A stretch of DNA of 64,000 nucleotides, from contig NZ_VMOA01000015.1 of NCBI RefSeq assembly GCF_020662345.1, forward strand, positions 54,423-118,422. Reading direction: 5' to 3'. The notes below the pieces were generated by a model. The model was not told the DNA's origin and did not search any database. It worked only from the letters and a program-made list of their open reading frames with translations. A program made the position numbers and the translations under genes. Below are positions 45,846 through 55,281 of the stretch, piece by piece. Numbering within the stretch: position 1 is the first letter of the stretch; each line of letters begins with the position of its first letter. This DNA comes from Methylobacterium sp. W2 (lineage in GTDB: Bacteria > Pseudomonadota > Alphaproteobacteria > Rhizobiales > Beijerinckiaceae).

Positions 45846-46697
45846 CTACTTGGCTTCTGCGAACTTCGAACCGTCGTCGAGGCGGGCGAACTTGGTCTTC
45901 CCCTCGGCGAGCCAGGCGGCATAGGCCTCGTCGCTCACGACCTGGACGGTGATGGGCATGTAGGCATGGCGGGCGCCGCAAAGTTCCGAGCACTGGCCGT
46001 GATAGGTGCCCTCGCGCTCGGCCTTGAACCAGAACTGGTTCAGGCGGCCGGGGATCGCGTCGATCTTGAAGCCGAAGGACGGCATCGCCCAGGAATGCAG
46101 CACGTCGGCCGCGGTCACCTGGATCTTCACGATCTTGTTCACCGGAACGACCATGTCGTTGTCGGTGCCCAGAAGCTTGGGCTGCTTCTCTTCGTCGATG
46201 TTGGCGTCGAAGGTGAAGCCGCCGCCATTCTCCACGGCCGGGTATTCGTAGGACCAGTACCAGGCATGGCCGATCACCTTGATGATGACGTCGGCCTTCG
46301 GGTCGGAGAGCTGGGTGCGCAGCAGGCGGAACGAGGGGATGGCGACCGCCACCAGGATCAGCACCGGGACGATGGTCCAGGCGATTTCGATCATGGTGTT
46401 ATGGGTGGTCTTGGACGGGACCGGGTTCGCCTTCGCGTTGAACTTGAAGATGCAGTAGACGATCAGGCCCAGCACGAAGGCCGAGATGCCGAAAGAGAGC
46501 CAATGCATCCCCTGCTCGAACGTGTGGATGTCCCGCGCGTTCTCGGTGACGGCGACCTGACGGTCCATCTGCCACGGCTCGGGCTGGCCGATGCCGGCCG
46601 CCAGAGCGGCTGTAGAAACGAGGGTGGTGCCGAGCGCAGCAAGAGCGCCCGCAGCAAGTCCCCATGATGACCGGTGTTGCGCCTGCGTGGTCCGCAT
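45846..46697 (-). CDS. coxB: Cytochrome c oxidase subunit II
   Basis: 283 aa. A signal-like N-terminus (LAAGALAALGTTLVSTAALA) is followed by two membrane helices (about 60-82 and 105-125) and the periplasmic cupredoxin domain. The CuA site is complete: GQCSELCGARHAYMP with both Cys, the His and Met, and the upstream His in DVLHSWAMPSFG. The aromatic electron-entry region GHAWYWSYEYP is present. No fused cytochrome c domain, so it is the aa3 not caa3 type. GAGAGG lies just upstream of the ATG. First gene of the cluster. Confidence 0.96.
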   Translation of the reverse strand: MRTTQAQHRSSWGLAAGALAALGTTLVSTAALAAGIGQPEPWQMDRQVAVTENARDIHTFEQGMHWLSFGISAFVLGLIVYCIFKFNAKANPVPSKTTHNTMIEIAWTIVPVLILVAVAIPSFRLLRTQLSDPKADVIIKVIGHAWYWSYEYPAVENGGGFTFDANIDEEKQPKLLGTDNDMVVPVNKIVKIQVTAADVLHSWAMPSFGFKIDAIPGRLNQFWFKAEREGTYHGQCSELCGARHAYMPITVQVVSDEAYAAWLAEGKTKFARLDDGSKFAEAK

Positions 46698-47122
46698 GTG
46701 CCTCTCGTGGCTCCCCTTTGGTATCGTTCTACGTCGTCCCGCAGCGTCTTGCGACTTTTGACGTCGCGCGCAAGTCCTCGCTCAACGGGAAAGGCAAGCC
46801 TCGATCACGAAATTCGGGCCGGCATTGCCGGTGTCAGACCACATGGAGGTCGGCGGCGCAACCGCAACAGCGTCGCATGGATGGAGCTTTCCCCTTAGTC
46901 CAGGCTCAGGCGAGCCCGAATGACCGGCGGGGTTCAAAGTGATTTTGCCGGGCGGCGAACTTAAATTGATCTTACCGCCGTCCTCGGGGCTGAATCCCTC
47001 GCCAGTATAGCGCCGTTCCCGCTATGGAGAGGGCCTGATCCTATGCGGGGATGCCTTGCTCACGCCAAGTGTCGAACGCGCCGGAGGCCGGATTTCGGGA
47101 TGAACACGACAAGGTCCCGGCG
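46698..47122. other. Divergent promoter region (cox cluster / LysR-type gene)
   Basis: 425 bases without a supported gene. It should carry the promoter of coxB and of the LysR-type regulator. The stretch 46940-46975 is AT-rich and is flanked by GGCGG / CCGCC. I could not assign promoter elements. Confidence 0.4.
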
Positions 47123-48031
47123 GTGATCGAGCGTCTCGAATTCCTCCTTGCCCTGGCCCGCGAGCGGCATTTCGGCCGGGCGGCGCAATTCTGCAACGTG
47201 TCTCAGCAAACCCTCTCGGCCGGGGTGAAGCAGCTCGAAGAGCGGCTCGGCGTCCTGCTGGTGGAGCGCGGATCGCGCTTCCAGGGGTTCACCCCCGAAG
47301 GCGAGCGCGTCCTCGATTGGGCGCGCCGGATCGTCGGCGACGCGCGCGCCATGCGGGAGGAAGTCGCCAGCTTGCGCCGGGGGCTGTCCGGTACCCTGCG
47401 GCTCGCTGCGGTTCCCACCGCGACGCCCATCGTCGCCTCGTTGACCACGCCCTTCCGTGCCCGCCACCCCGACGTGCGGTTCTCCGTCCACTCGACGACC
47501 TCCGGCGAGATCGGCCGGCTGATCGCCGACCACGAGATCGATGCCGGAATCACCTATCTGGAGAACGAGCCGCTCGGGAAGGTCATCGCGGTGCCGCTCT
47601 ACCGCGAGCGCTACCGCCTGCTCACGGCCATCGACGGCGTCTACGGCAAGAGGGATTCGGTCAGCTGGGAGGAGGTCGGTCGTCTGCCCCTGTGCCTGCT
47701 CACGCCGGACATGCAGAACCGCCGCATCATCGACGGCCATCTCCACAATGCCGGGCGGGACGCCGCGCCCCTGCTTCAGTCGAACTCGATGATCGTGCTG
47801 CTCACCCATGTCCGCACCGCGAAATGGGCGAGCGTGATGCCGGCGGTCCTCGCCGACAGCTTCCGCCTGAGCGAGCGAGTCCGTTCCGTCCCGATCGGGG
47901 AGCCCGACGTCAGCCATATGATCGGGCTCGTGGTGCCGGAACGGGACCCCATGACGCCTCTCTGCGCCGCCCTCATCGTCGAGGCCCAGGCGATCGCCCC
48001 GACCGTCGCCGACGACATCGCTTCGCTCTAA
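47123..48031 (+). CDS. LysR-family regulator, probably of the formate dehydrogenase genes
   Basis: 302 aa, the LysR norm. The N-terminal winged helix-turn-helix IERLEFLLALARERHFGRAA, followed by QTLSAGVKQLEERLGVLLVE, is typical; an effector-binding domain follows (GTLRLAAVPTATPIVASLTT, then FSVHSTTSGEIGRLI). The start is taken as GTG 47123 because family members begin at this IERLEF; an ATG at 47051 would add 24 unconserved residues. It lies directly upstream of the fds genes in the same direction, the place of FdsR-type regulators. Control of fds by formate is inferred. Confidence 0.85.
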   Translation: MIERLEFLLALARERHFGRAAQFCNVSQQTLSAGVKQLEERLGVLLVERGSRFQGFTPEGERVLDWARRIVGDARAMREEVASLRRGLSGTLRLAAVPTATPIVASLTTPFRARHPDVRFSVHSTTSGEIGRLIADHEIDAGITYLENEPLGKVIAVPLYRERYRLLTAIDGVYGKRDSVSWEEVGRLPLCLLTPDMQNRRIIDGHLHNAGRDAAPLLQSNSMIVLLTHVRTAKWASVMPAVLADSFRLSERVRSVPIGEPDVSHMIGLVVPERDPMTPLCAALIVEAQAIAPTVADDIASL

Positions 48032-48057
48032 ATCTCTTCCTCTCAACTCACTCGTCA

Positions 48058-48104
48058 CACTGCCCTTTTGCAGTGCACAATAGAATTATAACAAAAAAGC
48101 ATTG
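48058..48104 (+). promoter_or_regulatory. AT-rich promoter/operator region of the formate dehydrogenase genes
   Basis: An inverted repeat CACTG-N8-CAGTG (48058-48075) is followed by a very AT-rich run (TAGAATTATAACAAAAAAG, 48081-48099) that stands out in this GC-rich sequence. TATAAC at 48087-48092 could be a -10 element. LysR-type sites often are short interrupted dyads just upstream of the promoter. Exact elements are uncertain. Confidence 0.45.
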
Positions 48105-48185
48105 TCGAACGACCGAACCGCGCGATTGATTCACGGTCGGAGATATACCACCTTGGAACGAGAAGAAGTTCACCGGGTAGGAACA

Positions 48186-48659
48186 ATGCTGCAGCACGAG
48201 CCCTGGAGCGCGCAGCGTGCGGCCGGCATCATCGCCGACCATACGCATCTCGAAGGCGCCACGCTCCCCATTCTCCACGCCTTGCAGGAGACCTTCGGCT
48301 ACGTCGACGAGGGTGCGGTGCCGCTGATCGCGGATGCGCTGAACCTGTCCCGCGCCGAGGTCCACGGCTGCATCACCTTTTATCACGACTTCCGCCGCGC
48401 TCCCTCCGGCCGGCACCAGGTGAAGCTGTGCCGGGCCGAGGCTTGCCAGGCCATGGGCTCGGATGCGCTCCACGCCGACATCCTCGCCCGCCTCGGCATC
48501 GATTGGCACGGGACGACGCCGGACGGTCAGATCACCGTGGAGCCAGTCTATTGCCTCGGCCTCTGCGCCAACGGTCCGGGCGCTCTGGTCGACGACGAGC
48601 CGCTCGCGCGCCTCACCGCCGACTCCCTGGAATCGGCCCTCACGGAGATGAAGTCGTGA
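48186..48659 (+). CDS. fdsG: NAD-dependent formate dehydrogenase gamma subunit
   Basis: 157 aa NuoE-like subunit with one 2Fe-2S cluster. Ligand pattern CRAEACQAMG then CLGLCANGPG (C-x4-C ... C-x3-C) is complete. It passes electrons within the FMN-NADH module together with FdsB. The ATG at 48186 is selected by TAGGAACA upstream; an earlier in-frame ATG at 48102 overlaps the AT-rich promoter region. The stop overlaps the fdsB GTG (GTGA). Corresponds to fdh2C in the Methylobacterium naming. Confidence 0.92.
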   Translation: MLQHEPWSAQRAAGIIADHTHLEGATLPILHALQETFGYVDEGAVPLIADALNLSRAEVHGCITFYHDFRRAPSGRHQVKLCRAEACQAMGSDALHADILARLGIDWHGTTPDGQITVEPVYCLGLCANGPGALVDDEPLARLTADSLESALTEMKS

Positions 48660-50215
48660 GCATCACCATCTATGTCCCGCGCGACGCCGTCGCCCTCGGT
48701 CTCGGCGCCAACCGTGTGGCCCGCGCGATCTTTGCCGGTGCCGAGCGCCGCGGCCTCGACGTCACCATCGTCCGCACGGGTTCGCGCGGGATGCTGTGGC
48801 TGGAGCCCATGGTCGAGGTCGCGACCCCGGAGGGCCGCATCGCCTACGGTCCCGTCACTCCCGGCGATGTCGACAGCCTCCTCGACGCCGGCCTTGTGAA
48901 CGGCGGTGAGCATGCCCTTCGTCTCGGCAAGCCCGAGGAGATGCCTTACTTCGCTCGACAGCAGCGCCTGACCTTCCATCGCTGCGGCGTGATCGATCCC
49001 GTCTCGGTGGAGGATTACCGGGCGCATGGCGGCTATAACGGGTTGGACGCCGCGCTGAAGCTCGATGCCGCCGGCATCGTGGCGCAGGTGCGCGATTCCG
49101 GTCTGCGCGGTCGCGGCGGTGCCGGCTTCCCCGCCGGCATCAAGTGGAACACGGTGATGCTCGCCCAGTCCGAGCAGAAATACGTGGTCTGCAACGCCGA
49201 CGAGGGCGATTCCGGCACCTTCGCCGACCGCATGATGATGGAGGGCGATCCCTTCAACCTCATCGAGGGCATGACCATCGCGGGCATCGCGACGGGCGCC
49301 ACGCGGGGCTACATCTACCTGCGCTCGGAATATCCCCAGGCCTTCGCGACGCTGAAGGAAGCGATCGTCAACGCCAATGCCGCCGGTTATCTCGGCGCCA
49401 ACGTGGCGGGCTCGGGCAAGGCCTTCCACCTCGAAGTGCGCTTAGGGGCGGGCGCCTATATCTGCGGCGAGGAGACCTCGCTGCTGGAGAGTCTGGAGGG
49501 CCGTCGCGGCATCGTGCGCGCCAAGCCGCCGATCCCGGCGCTGAAGGGCTTCCTCGGCCAGCCGACGCTCGTCAACAACGTGATGACCTTCACCGCCGTG
49601 CCCTACATCCTGGAGCACGGCGCCAAGGCCTATGCCGATTACGGCATGGGCCGCTCGCTGGGCACTTTGGCGATCCAGCTCGCCGGCAACATCAAGCATG
49701 GTGGCCTCATCGAGTTCGCCTTCGGCATCACCCTGCGCGAGATCATCGAGGATTTCGGCGGTGGTACGCAGAGCGGCCGTCCCGTCCGGGCGGTCCAGGT
49801 CGGCGGCCCGCTCGGGGCCTACTTCCCCGACCATCTCCTCGATACGCCGCTGGATTACGAAGCGATGGCGGCCAAGAAGGGCCTCGTCGGCCATGGCGGC
49901 ATCGTGGTGTTCGACGACACCGTGGACATGGCCAAGCAGGCCCGCTTCGCCTTCGAGTTCTGCGCGGTGGAATCCTGCGGCAAGTGTACCCCCTGCCGCA
50001 TCGGCGCGACGCGCGGCGTCGAGACCATGGACAAGGTCATCGCCGGCATCCGTCCCACCGAGAATCTCGCCGTCGTGGCCGACCTTTGCGACGTCATGAC
50101 CGATGGGTCGCTCTGCGCCATGGGCGGGCTCACGCCGATGCCCGTCATGAGCGCGATCACCCATTTCCCCGAGGATTTCCAGCAGCGCGGACCGATGTCC
50201 GTGGCCGCTGAATAA
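48656..50215 (+). CDS. fdsB: NAD-dependent formate dehydrogenase beta subunit
   Basis: 519 aa NuoF-like diaphorase subunit that reduces NAD+. The N-terminal ~110 residues (SITIYVPRDAVALGLGANRV) form a thioredoxin-like extension typical of FdsB. FMN/NADH-binding: LRGRGGAGFPAGIKWNTVM, then GAGAYICGEETSLLESLEG. The C-terminal 4Fe-4S ligands are ESCGKCTPCRIG and a later Cys in ADLCDVMTDG. GTG start at 48656 overlaps the fdsG stop. fdsA follows 13 bases downstream, preceded by AAGGAGG. Confidence 0.94.
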   Translation: MSITIYVPRDAVALGLGANRVARAIFAGAERRGLDVTIVRTGSRGMLWLEPMVEVATPEGRIAYGPVTPGDVDSLLDAGLVNGGEHALRLGKPEEMPYFARQQRLTFHRCGVIDPVSVEDYRAHGGYNGLDAALKLDAAGIVAQVRDSGLRGRGGAGFPAGIKWNTVMLAQSEQKYVVCNADEGDSGTFADRMMMEGDPFNLIEGMTIAGIATGATRGYIYLRSEYPQAFATLKEAIVNANAAGYLGANVAGSGKAFHLEVRLGAGAYICGEETSLLESLEGRRGIVRAKPPIPALKGFLGQPTLVNNVMTFTAVPYILEHGAKAYADYGMGRSLGTLAIQLAGNIKHGGLIEFAFGITLREIIEDFGGGTQSGRPVRAVQVGGPLGAYFPDHLLDTPLDYEAMAAKKGLVGHGGIVVFDDTVDMAKQARFAFEFCAVESCGKCTPCRIGATRGVETMDKVIAGIRPTENLAVVADLCDVMTDGSLCAMGGLTPMPVMSAITHFPEDFQQRGPMSVAAE

Positions 50216-50228
50216 GGAGGCGCGACCC

Positions 50229-53090
50229 ATGGCCCTCATCAAAGAGATCGATTACGGCACCCCGATCCGGGTGAACGAGCAGACCGTCACCCTCACCATC
50301 GACGGCATGAACGTCACCGTTCCTGCCGGCACCTCGGTGATGGCGGCGGCGATGCACGCCGGCACGCAGATCCCCAAGCTCTGCGCCACCGATTCGCTGG
50401 AAGCCTTCGGCTCCTGTCGCCTCTGCCTCGTGGAGATCGAGGGGCGGCGCGGCACGCCCGCCTCCTGCACCACCCCGGCCGAGAACGGCATGGTGGTTTC
50501 GACCCAGACGGACAAGCTCGCCAAGCTCCGCAAGGGCGTGATGGAGCTCTACATCTCCGACCACCCCCTCGACTGCCTGACCTGCGCCGCCAATGGCGAT
50601 TGCGAATTGCAGGACATGGCTGGCGCGGTCGGCCTGCGCGACGTGCGCTACGGCTATGACGGTGCCAACCACGTCAAGCCGTCCTCGGACCAGTACTTGG
50701 CCAAGGACACATCCAACCCGTACTTCACCTACGATCCCTCGAAGTGCATCGTCTGCAACCGCTGCGTCCGCGCCTGCGAGGAGACGCAAGGCACTTTCGC
50801 CCTGACGATCTCGGGCCGTGGCTTCGACAGCCGCGTCGCCGCCGGCCCCACCGACTTCTTCAACTCCGAATGCGTGTCCTGCGGCGCCTGCGTCCAGGCC
50901 TGCCCCACGGCGACGTTGCAGGAGAAGTCGATCATCGAGCACGGTCAGCCGGACCATTCCGAAGTCACCACCTGCGCCTATTGCGGTGTCGGCTGCTCGT
51001 TCAAGGCCGAGATGCAGGGCACCCGCATCGTCCGCATGGTCCCCTACAAGGATGGCAAGGCCAACGAGGGCCATAGCTGCGTCAAGGGCCGCTTCGCTTA
51101 CGGCTACGCGACCCATAAGGACCGCATCACCAAGCCGATGATCCGCGACAAGATCACGGACCCCTGGCAGGAAGTGTCGTGGGAGGTCGCGATCGACCGC
51201 GCGGCGTCCGAGTTCAAGCGCATCCAGGCCCAGTACGGTAAGGATTCGGTGGGCGGCATCACCTCGTCGCGTTGCACCAACGAGGAAGCCTACCTCGTCC
51301 AGAAACTCGTGCGCGCCGCCTTCGGCAACAACAACGTCGATACCTGCGCCCGGGTCTGCCACTCGCCCACCGGCTACGGCCTGATGTCGACGCTCGGCAC
51401 TTCGGCCGGCACCCAGGACTTCGCCTCGGTGGCGCATTCCGACGTGATCCTCGTCATCGGTGCGAACCCGACGGACGGCCATCCGGTCTTCGGATCGCGG
51501 ATGAAGAAGCGTTTGCGTGAGGGCGCCAAGCTCATCGTCGCCGATCCGCGCAGGATCGACCTCGTGAAGTCGCCCCATATCGAGGCCGATTACCACCTGC
51601 CGCTGAAGCCCGGCTCCAACGTCGCCTTCATCAACGCCATGGCTCACGTCATCGTCACGGAAGGGCTCATCGACGAGGCCTATGTCCGCGAGCGCTGCGA
51701 CCTCGGCGACTTCGAATCCTGGGCTCGATTCATTGCTGAGGAGCGTCACTCGCCCGAGGCCCAGGCCGACAAAATCGGCGTGAATCCCGAGGACATCCGG
51801 GGCGCCGCCCGCCTCTACGCCACCGGCGGGGCTGCGGGCATCTATTACGGTCTCGGCGTCACCGAGCACAGCCAGGGTTCGACCATGGTCATGGGCATGG
51901 CCAACATCGCCATGGCCACCGGCAATATCGGCATGCTGGGCGCCGGCGTGAACCCGCTGCGCGGACAGAACAACGTCCAGGGCTCCTGCGACATGGGCTC
52001 GTTCCCGCACGAGCTGCCGGGCTACCGACACGTCTCGGACGATGCCACCCGCGAGACCTTCGAATCCCTGTGGGGCGTCCAGCTCGACAAGGATCCGGGC
52101 CTGCGCATCACCAACATGCTCGACGAGGCCGTCGATGGTGCCTTCAAGGGCATGTACATCCAGGGCGAGGACATCGCCCAGTCCGATCCGGACACGCACC
52201 ACGTCACCGCCGGCCTGATGGCGATGGAATGCATCGTCGTGCAGGACATCTTCCTGAACGAGACGGCCAAGTACGCCCACGTCTTCCTGCCGGGCGCGTC
52301 GTTCCTCGAGAAGGACGGCACCTTCACCAATGCCGAGCGGCGTATCAGCCGCGTGCGCAAGGTGATGCCGCCGCTGGCCGGCTACGGCGATTGGGAGGGC
52401 ACGATCCTGCTCTCCAACGCGCTGGGCTACCCGATGAACTACTCGCATCCCAGCGAGATCATGGACGAGATCGCCTCGCTCACCCCGAGCTTCAAGGGCG
52501 TGAGCTTCGCCAAGATCGACGAACTCGGCTCGATCCAGTGGCCGTGCAACGACGCCGCCCCCAACGGCACGCCGATGATGCACGTCGACCGCTTCGTGCG
52601 CGGCCTCGGCAAGTTCATGATCACGGAATACGTGGCCACCGAGGAGCGCACCGGCCCGCGCTTCCCGCTCATCCTCACCACCGGCCGCATCCTGTCGCAG
52701 TACAATGTCGGCGCGCAGACCCGCCGCACGGAGAACTCGCGCTGGCACGAGGAGGATGTCCTGGAGATCCACCCGTTCGACGCGGAAGTGCGCGGCATCG
52801 TCCACGGCGATCTGGTGGCCCTGGAGAGCCGCTCCGGCGACATCGCCCTCAAGGCGATCGTCTCCGAGCGGATGCAGCCGGGCGTGGTCTACACCACCTT
52901 CCACCACGCTAAGACCGGCGCCAACGTCATCACCACCGACTTCTCGGACTGGGCTACCAACTGCCCCGAGTATAAGGTGACGGCGGTGCAGGTGCGGCGG
53001 ACCAACCGGCCGTCGGATTGGCAGGCGAAGTTCTTCGAGGAAGACTTCTCGCTCACGAGAATCGCGACCCAACTGAATGCTGCCGAGTAG
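50229..53090 (+). CDS. fdsA: NAD-dependent formate dehydrogenase catalytic (alpha) subunit
   Basis: 953 aa molybdo/tungsto-enzyme oxidising formate to CO2. N-terminal NuoG-like part: 2Fe-2S (CATDSLEAFGSCRLC), His/Cys 4Fe-4S region (DHPLDCLTCAANGDCELQ), then two 4Fe-4S ferredoxin motifs (CIVCNRCVRACEE and CVSCGACVQACPT). The bis-MGD domain starts with CAYCGVGC. The metal ligand is a cysteine, Cys377 in CARVCHSPTG, followed by His378; not selenocysteine. A strong AAGGAGG lies before the ATG. It matches the FDH2 enzyme of Methylobacterium. Cytoplasmic, no Tat signal. Confidence 0.96.
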   Translation: MALIKEIDYGTPIRVNEQTVTLTIDGMNVTVPAGTSVMAAAMHAGTQIPKLCATDSLEAFGSCRLCLVEIEGRRGTPASCTTPAENGMVVSTQTDKLAKLRKGVMELYISDHPLDCLTCAANGDCELQDMAGAVGLRDVRYGYDGANHVKPSSDQYLAKDTSNPYFTYDPSKCIVCNRCVRACEETQGTFALTISGRGFDSRVAAGPTDFFNSECVSCGACVQACPTATLQEKSIIEHGQPDHSEVTTCAYCGVGCSFKAEMQGTRIVRMVPYKDGKANEGHSCVKGRFAYGYATHKDRITKPMIRDKITDPWQEVSWEVAIDRAASEFKRIQAQYGKDSVGGITSSRCTNEEAYLVQKLVRAAFGNNNVDTCARVCHSPTGYGLMSTLGTSAGTQDFASVAHSDVILVIGANPTDGHPVFGSRMKKRLREGAKLIVADPRRIDLVKSPHIEADYHLPLKPGSNVAFINAMAHVIVTEGLIDEAYVRERCDLGDFESWARFIAEERHSPEAQADKIGVNPEDIRGAARLYATGGAAGIYYGLGVTEHSQGSTMVMGMANIAMATGNIGMLGAGVNPLRGQNNVQGSCDMGSFPHELPGYRHVSDDATRETFESLWGVQLDKDPGLRITNMLDEAVDGAFKGMYIQGEDIAQSDPDTHHVTAGLMAMECIVVQDIFLNETAKYAHVFLPGASFLEKDGTFTNAERRISRVRKVMPPLAGYGDWEGTILLSNALGYPMNYSHPSEIMDEIASLTPSFKGVSFAKIDELGSIQWPCNDAAPNGTPMMHVDRFVRGLGKFMITEYVATEERTGPRFPLILTTGRILSQYNVGAQTRRTENSRWHEEDVLEIHPFDAEVRGIVHGDLVALESRSGDIALKAIVSERMQPGVVYTTFHHAKTGANVITTDFSDWATNCPEYKVTAVQVRRTNRPSDWQAKFFEEDFSLTRIATQLNAAE

Positions 53091-53940
53091 ACGAGACGAA
53101 TCCGAAATCGCTCAACACGATGCGTCGGCTCCCACGAGCCGGCGCGTCCCAACCCTGGTCGTGGCCTACGAGGATCCCGCGGCCCGCGAGGGGCATCGCG
53201 ATCTCGCGGTCGAGATGCCGGTCAACCTCGTCTATGGCAGCGTGCCCTACGCCGTCATGATGACGACGCCATCCGACCTCGTCGATTTCGCCTACGGTTT
53301 CAGCCTCACCGAGGGCATCGTCGAAGCCGCCGACGAGATCCGGTCGGTGGAGGTCGAGAACGGCGAGGGCGGTCTTCGTCTCGTGGTTGATCTCGCACCG
53401 GGGCGGTTGCGCGAGCACCTTGCCCGGAAACGCGCCATCTCCGGGCGTACCGGATGCGGTGTCTGCGGCATCGACGATCTCGCATCCCTGCCCAGGGCCG
53501 AGCCGCGCGTGCACGAGGCTGCTCAAGTTGAGATCGGGTCGATCCAGCGGGCTCTGCTCGCCTTGGGCGACGCGCAGGTAATCAACCATGCCACCCGCGC
53601 GGTTCACGCGGCGGCCTGGGCGGATCTCGGGGGCAACCTTCTCGCCGTGCGCGAGGATGTCGGCCGCCATAACGGGCTCGACAAGCTGATCGGCGCGCTG
53701 ATGCGGGAGCGGACCGACTCGCGCGGCGGGTTCGTCGTCATCACCAGCCGCTGCTCGTTCGAGATGGTCGAGAAGGCCGCGACCTTCGGTGCTGCGGTCC
53801 TGGTGGCGATCTCGGCCCCGACATCGCTGGCCATCGACCGGGCGCGCCTGCACGACATGACGCTCTGCGCCATCGCCCGGTCGGACACCCTCACGGTCTT
53901 CACCGGCCGGGAACGCCTTCTCCTTGCCGCCGAGCGCTAG
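53077..53940 (+). CDS. fdhD: Formate dehydrogenase accessory sulfurtransferase FdhD
   Basis: 287 aa. Carries sulfur from a cysteine desulfurase to the bis-MGD cofactor of formate dehydrogenase, needed for activity. The catalytic CxxC is in GRTGCGVCGIDD (about residues 126-137), and the VREDVGRHNGLDKLIGA stretch and SRCSFEMVEKAA are family signatures. The ATG at 53077 overlaps the end of fdsA by 14 bases. Confidence 0.94.
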   Translation: MLPSRRDESEIAQHDASAPTSRRVPTLVVAYEDPAAREGHRDLAVEMPVNLVYGSVPYAVMMTTPSDLVDFAYGFSLTEGIVEAADEIRSVEVENGEGGLRLVVDLAPGRLREHLARKRAISGRTGCGVCGIDDLASLPRAEPRVHEAAQVEIGSIQRALLALGDAQVINHATRAVHAAAWADLGGNLLAVREDVGRHNGLDKLIGALMRERTDSRGGFVVITSRCSFEMVEKAATFGAAVLVAISAPTSLAIDRARLHDMTLCAIARSDTLTVFTGRERLLLAAER

Positions 53941-53983
53941 AGGCGCACCCGGCCCCCTTCACCCGTCGACCAGAGCCAGTCCC

Positions 53984-54277
53984 ATGAGCGCCCTGACCAC
54001 CAACGACAAGCTCGTCCGCATGGCGAACCAGATCTCCGGCTTCTTCCGATCCTATCCGGATGACGAGGCGGTCGCTGGCATTCACAAGCACATCGTCGCG
54101 TTCTGGACGCCGAAGATGCGGCGTGCCCTCGAAGCGCATGGCCCCACGGAGGGAAGCGGTCTCGATCCGCTGGCGCTGAAGGCGATCACGACGTCCCCCG
54201 ACCAGAGCGACAGCCCAGTTCGGGCGGCCACGAACGATCCACACCTCCAGGGTGCAGGCGCCAGCGACGCCGGCTAA
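53984..54277 (+). CDS. fdsD: Formate dehydrogenase delta subunit
   Basis: 97 aa. The FdsD core KLVRMANQISGFFRSYPDDE, then HIVAFWTPKMRRALEAH, is clear; in Rhodobacter FdsD binds the alpha subunit and aids cofactor insertion. The last 30 residues (ITTSPDQSDSPVRAATNDPH) are a polar tail beyond the usual 70-75 residues. The start ATG 53984 has only a weak ribosome-binding site. A terminator follows. It completes the order fdsG-fdsB-fdsA-fdhD-fdsD. Confidence 0.88.
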   Translation: MSALTTNDKLVRMANQISGFFRSYPDDEAVAGIHKHIVAFWTPKMRRALEAHGPTEGSGLDPLALKAITTSPDQSDSPVRAATNDPHLQGAGASDAG

Positions 54278-54301
54278 AACGGCTCTTCGGGCAAGCTTGA
54301 C

Positions 54302-54335
54302 AAAAAAGCGCCGAGCCTTCCTCGCTCGACGCTTT
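54302..54335. terminator. Convergent terminator between fdsD and the exported proline-rich protein gene
   Basis: Stem AAGCG-C-CGAGC / GCTCG-A-CGCTT with a 7-base loop. On the plus strand it has one C/A mismatch and ends in TTTCC. On the minus strand that position is a U-G pair and six T follow, so it is the better terminator for the minus-strand gene. Confidence 0.8.
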
Positions 54336-54366
54336 CCTTCGAAATGGTGGGGGATCGAGGTGCCGG

Positions 54367-55281
54367 CTACTCGGCCGGACGGTCGCCCTGCTGATCCTTG
54401 TCGGTCGACCCCGGCACCACCGTTGCGCCGCCGATGACCCGAACGGCCTTCCTGTCCGCCGGCGGGTCGCTCCAGGTCTGAGCCTTGGCGGATGGCGCCT
54501 GCGCGGCGTCGCGGCGGGGCTGATTCGCGGCGGGCGTCGATGGTTCGGCCTTCGGCTGCTCGATGGCGGCGACCGGCGGCGTGGTGGTCCGAGTGCCGGA
54601 CGCTGCGTCCGGGGCGGACGGCGAGGGGGATTCCGGCGCGAGCCGGGGCGCGGCCGGTTTCGCCGGCGGGGCCAATCTGGTGATTTTGCGGGCAGGCGGT
54701 GCTTCCGCCGGGCGTCTCGCCTCGCCGGTGCGGGCATCCGGGTTCAGGCCCAACGGATTGCGGTCGGAGGGTTCAACGCGGGTGGTGGACTCGGGACGCA
54801 CCGCCACGTCGTAGCGCGGTTGCCGGCCGATGCCATCTCCGTTCGGGATCCTGCCGGGAGGAACCAGCCGTTCCGCCTCGCGCATCGGTCGACGGGGCTG
54901 CTCGTCCGCCTCGGTCCAGCCATAGCCGGGCGCCGCCGGACGGGTGACCGGAACCGGTGCGGGCTGCATCGGGACACCGAGACGCTGACGGTTGAGCACG
55001 GCGCCGTCCCGTGCGTCCACGAACAGCCGAACCCTGTCGCCATAGGGGCCCGTCGCTTCGACGATATAGGCCCGGCCATCGAATCGCGGCCGTGTCACCT
55101 CTGTGAAGCCACGGTCGTTGAGGCGCCAGACCACGGCGCGGGGGGGAAGGAGCAGATCGGGCTCGTAGCCGTACTGTGCCTGGGCGGCGCCGGTCCCGAG
55201 GGCCGACAGGGTGATGAACCCCGCCAGCATGGTCAGGCTGATCGTATGGGAGCGCACAGGCGCCCTGCGGCTCGATTCCAT
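54367..55281 (-). CDS. Exported proline-rich protein with PepSY-like N-terminal module
   Basis: 304 aa. A signal peptide (SLTMLAGFITLSALG, cut after AQA at about residue 35) is followed by a small module (~45-97: WRLNDRGFTEVTRPRFDGRA then YIVEATGPYGDRVRLFVDAR) resembling PepSY-type domains, which bind or inhibit envelope enzymes. The remaining 200 residues are Pro/Ala/Arg-rich and look disordered (PAEAPPARKITRLAPPAKPA). Such proteins are common in Methylobacterium; function is unknown. Confidence 0.7.
   Translation of the reverse strand: MESSRRAPVRSHTISLTMLAGFITLSALGTGAAQAQYGYEPDLLLPPRAVVWRLNDRGFTEVTRPRFDGRAYIVEATGPYGDRVRLFVDARDGAVLNRQRLGVPMQPAPVPVTRPAAPGYGWTEADEQPRRPMREAERLVPPGRIPNGDGIGRQPRYDVAVRPESTTRVEPSDRNPLGLNPDARTGEARRPAEAPPARKITRLAPPAKPAAPRLAPESPSPSAPDAASGTRTTTPPVAAIEQPKAEPSTPAANQPRRDAAQAPSAKAQTWSDPPADRKAVRVIGGATVVPGSTDKDQQGDRPAE

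Noticed and set aside
50157..53072. Long open frame (about 970 codons) on the minus strand across fdsA
   Set aside because: Shadow of fdsA codon bias; no start signal, no recognisable domains.
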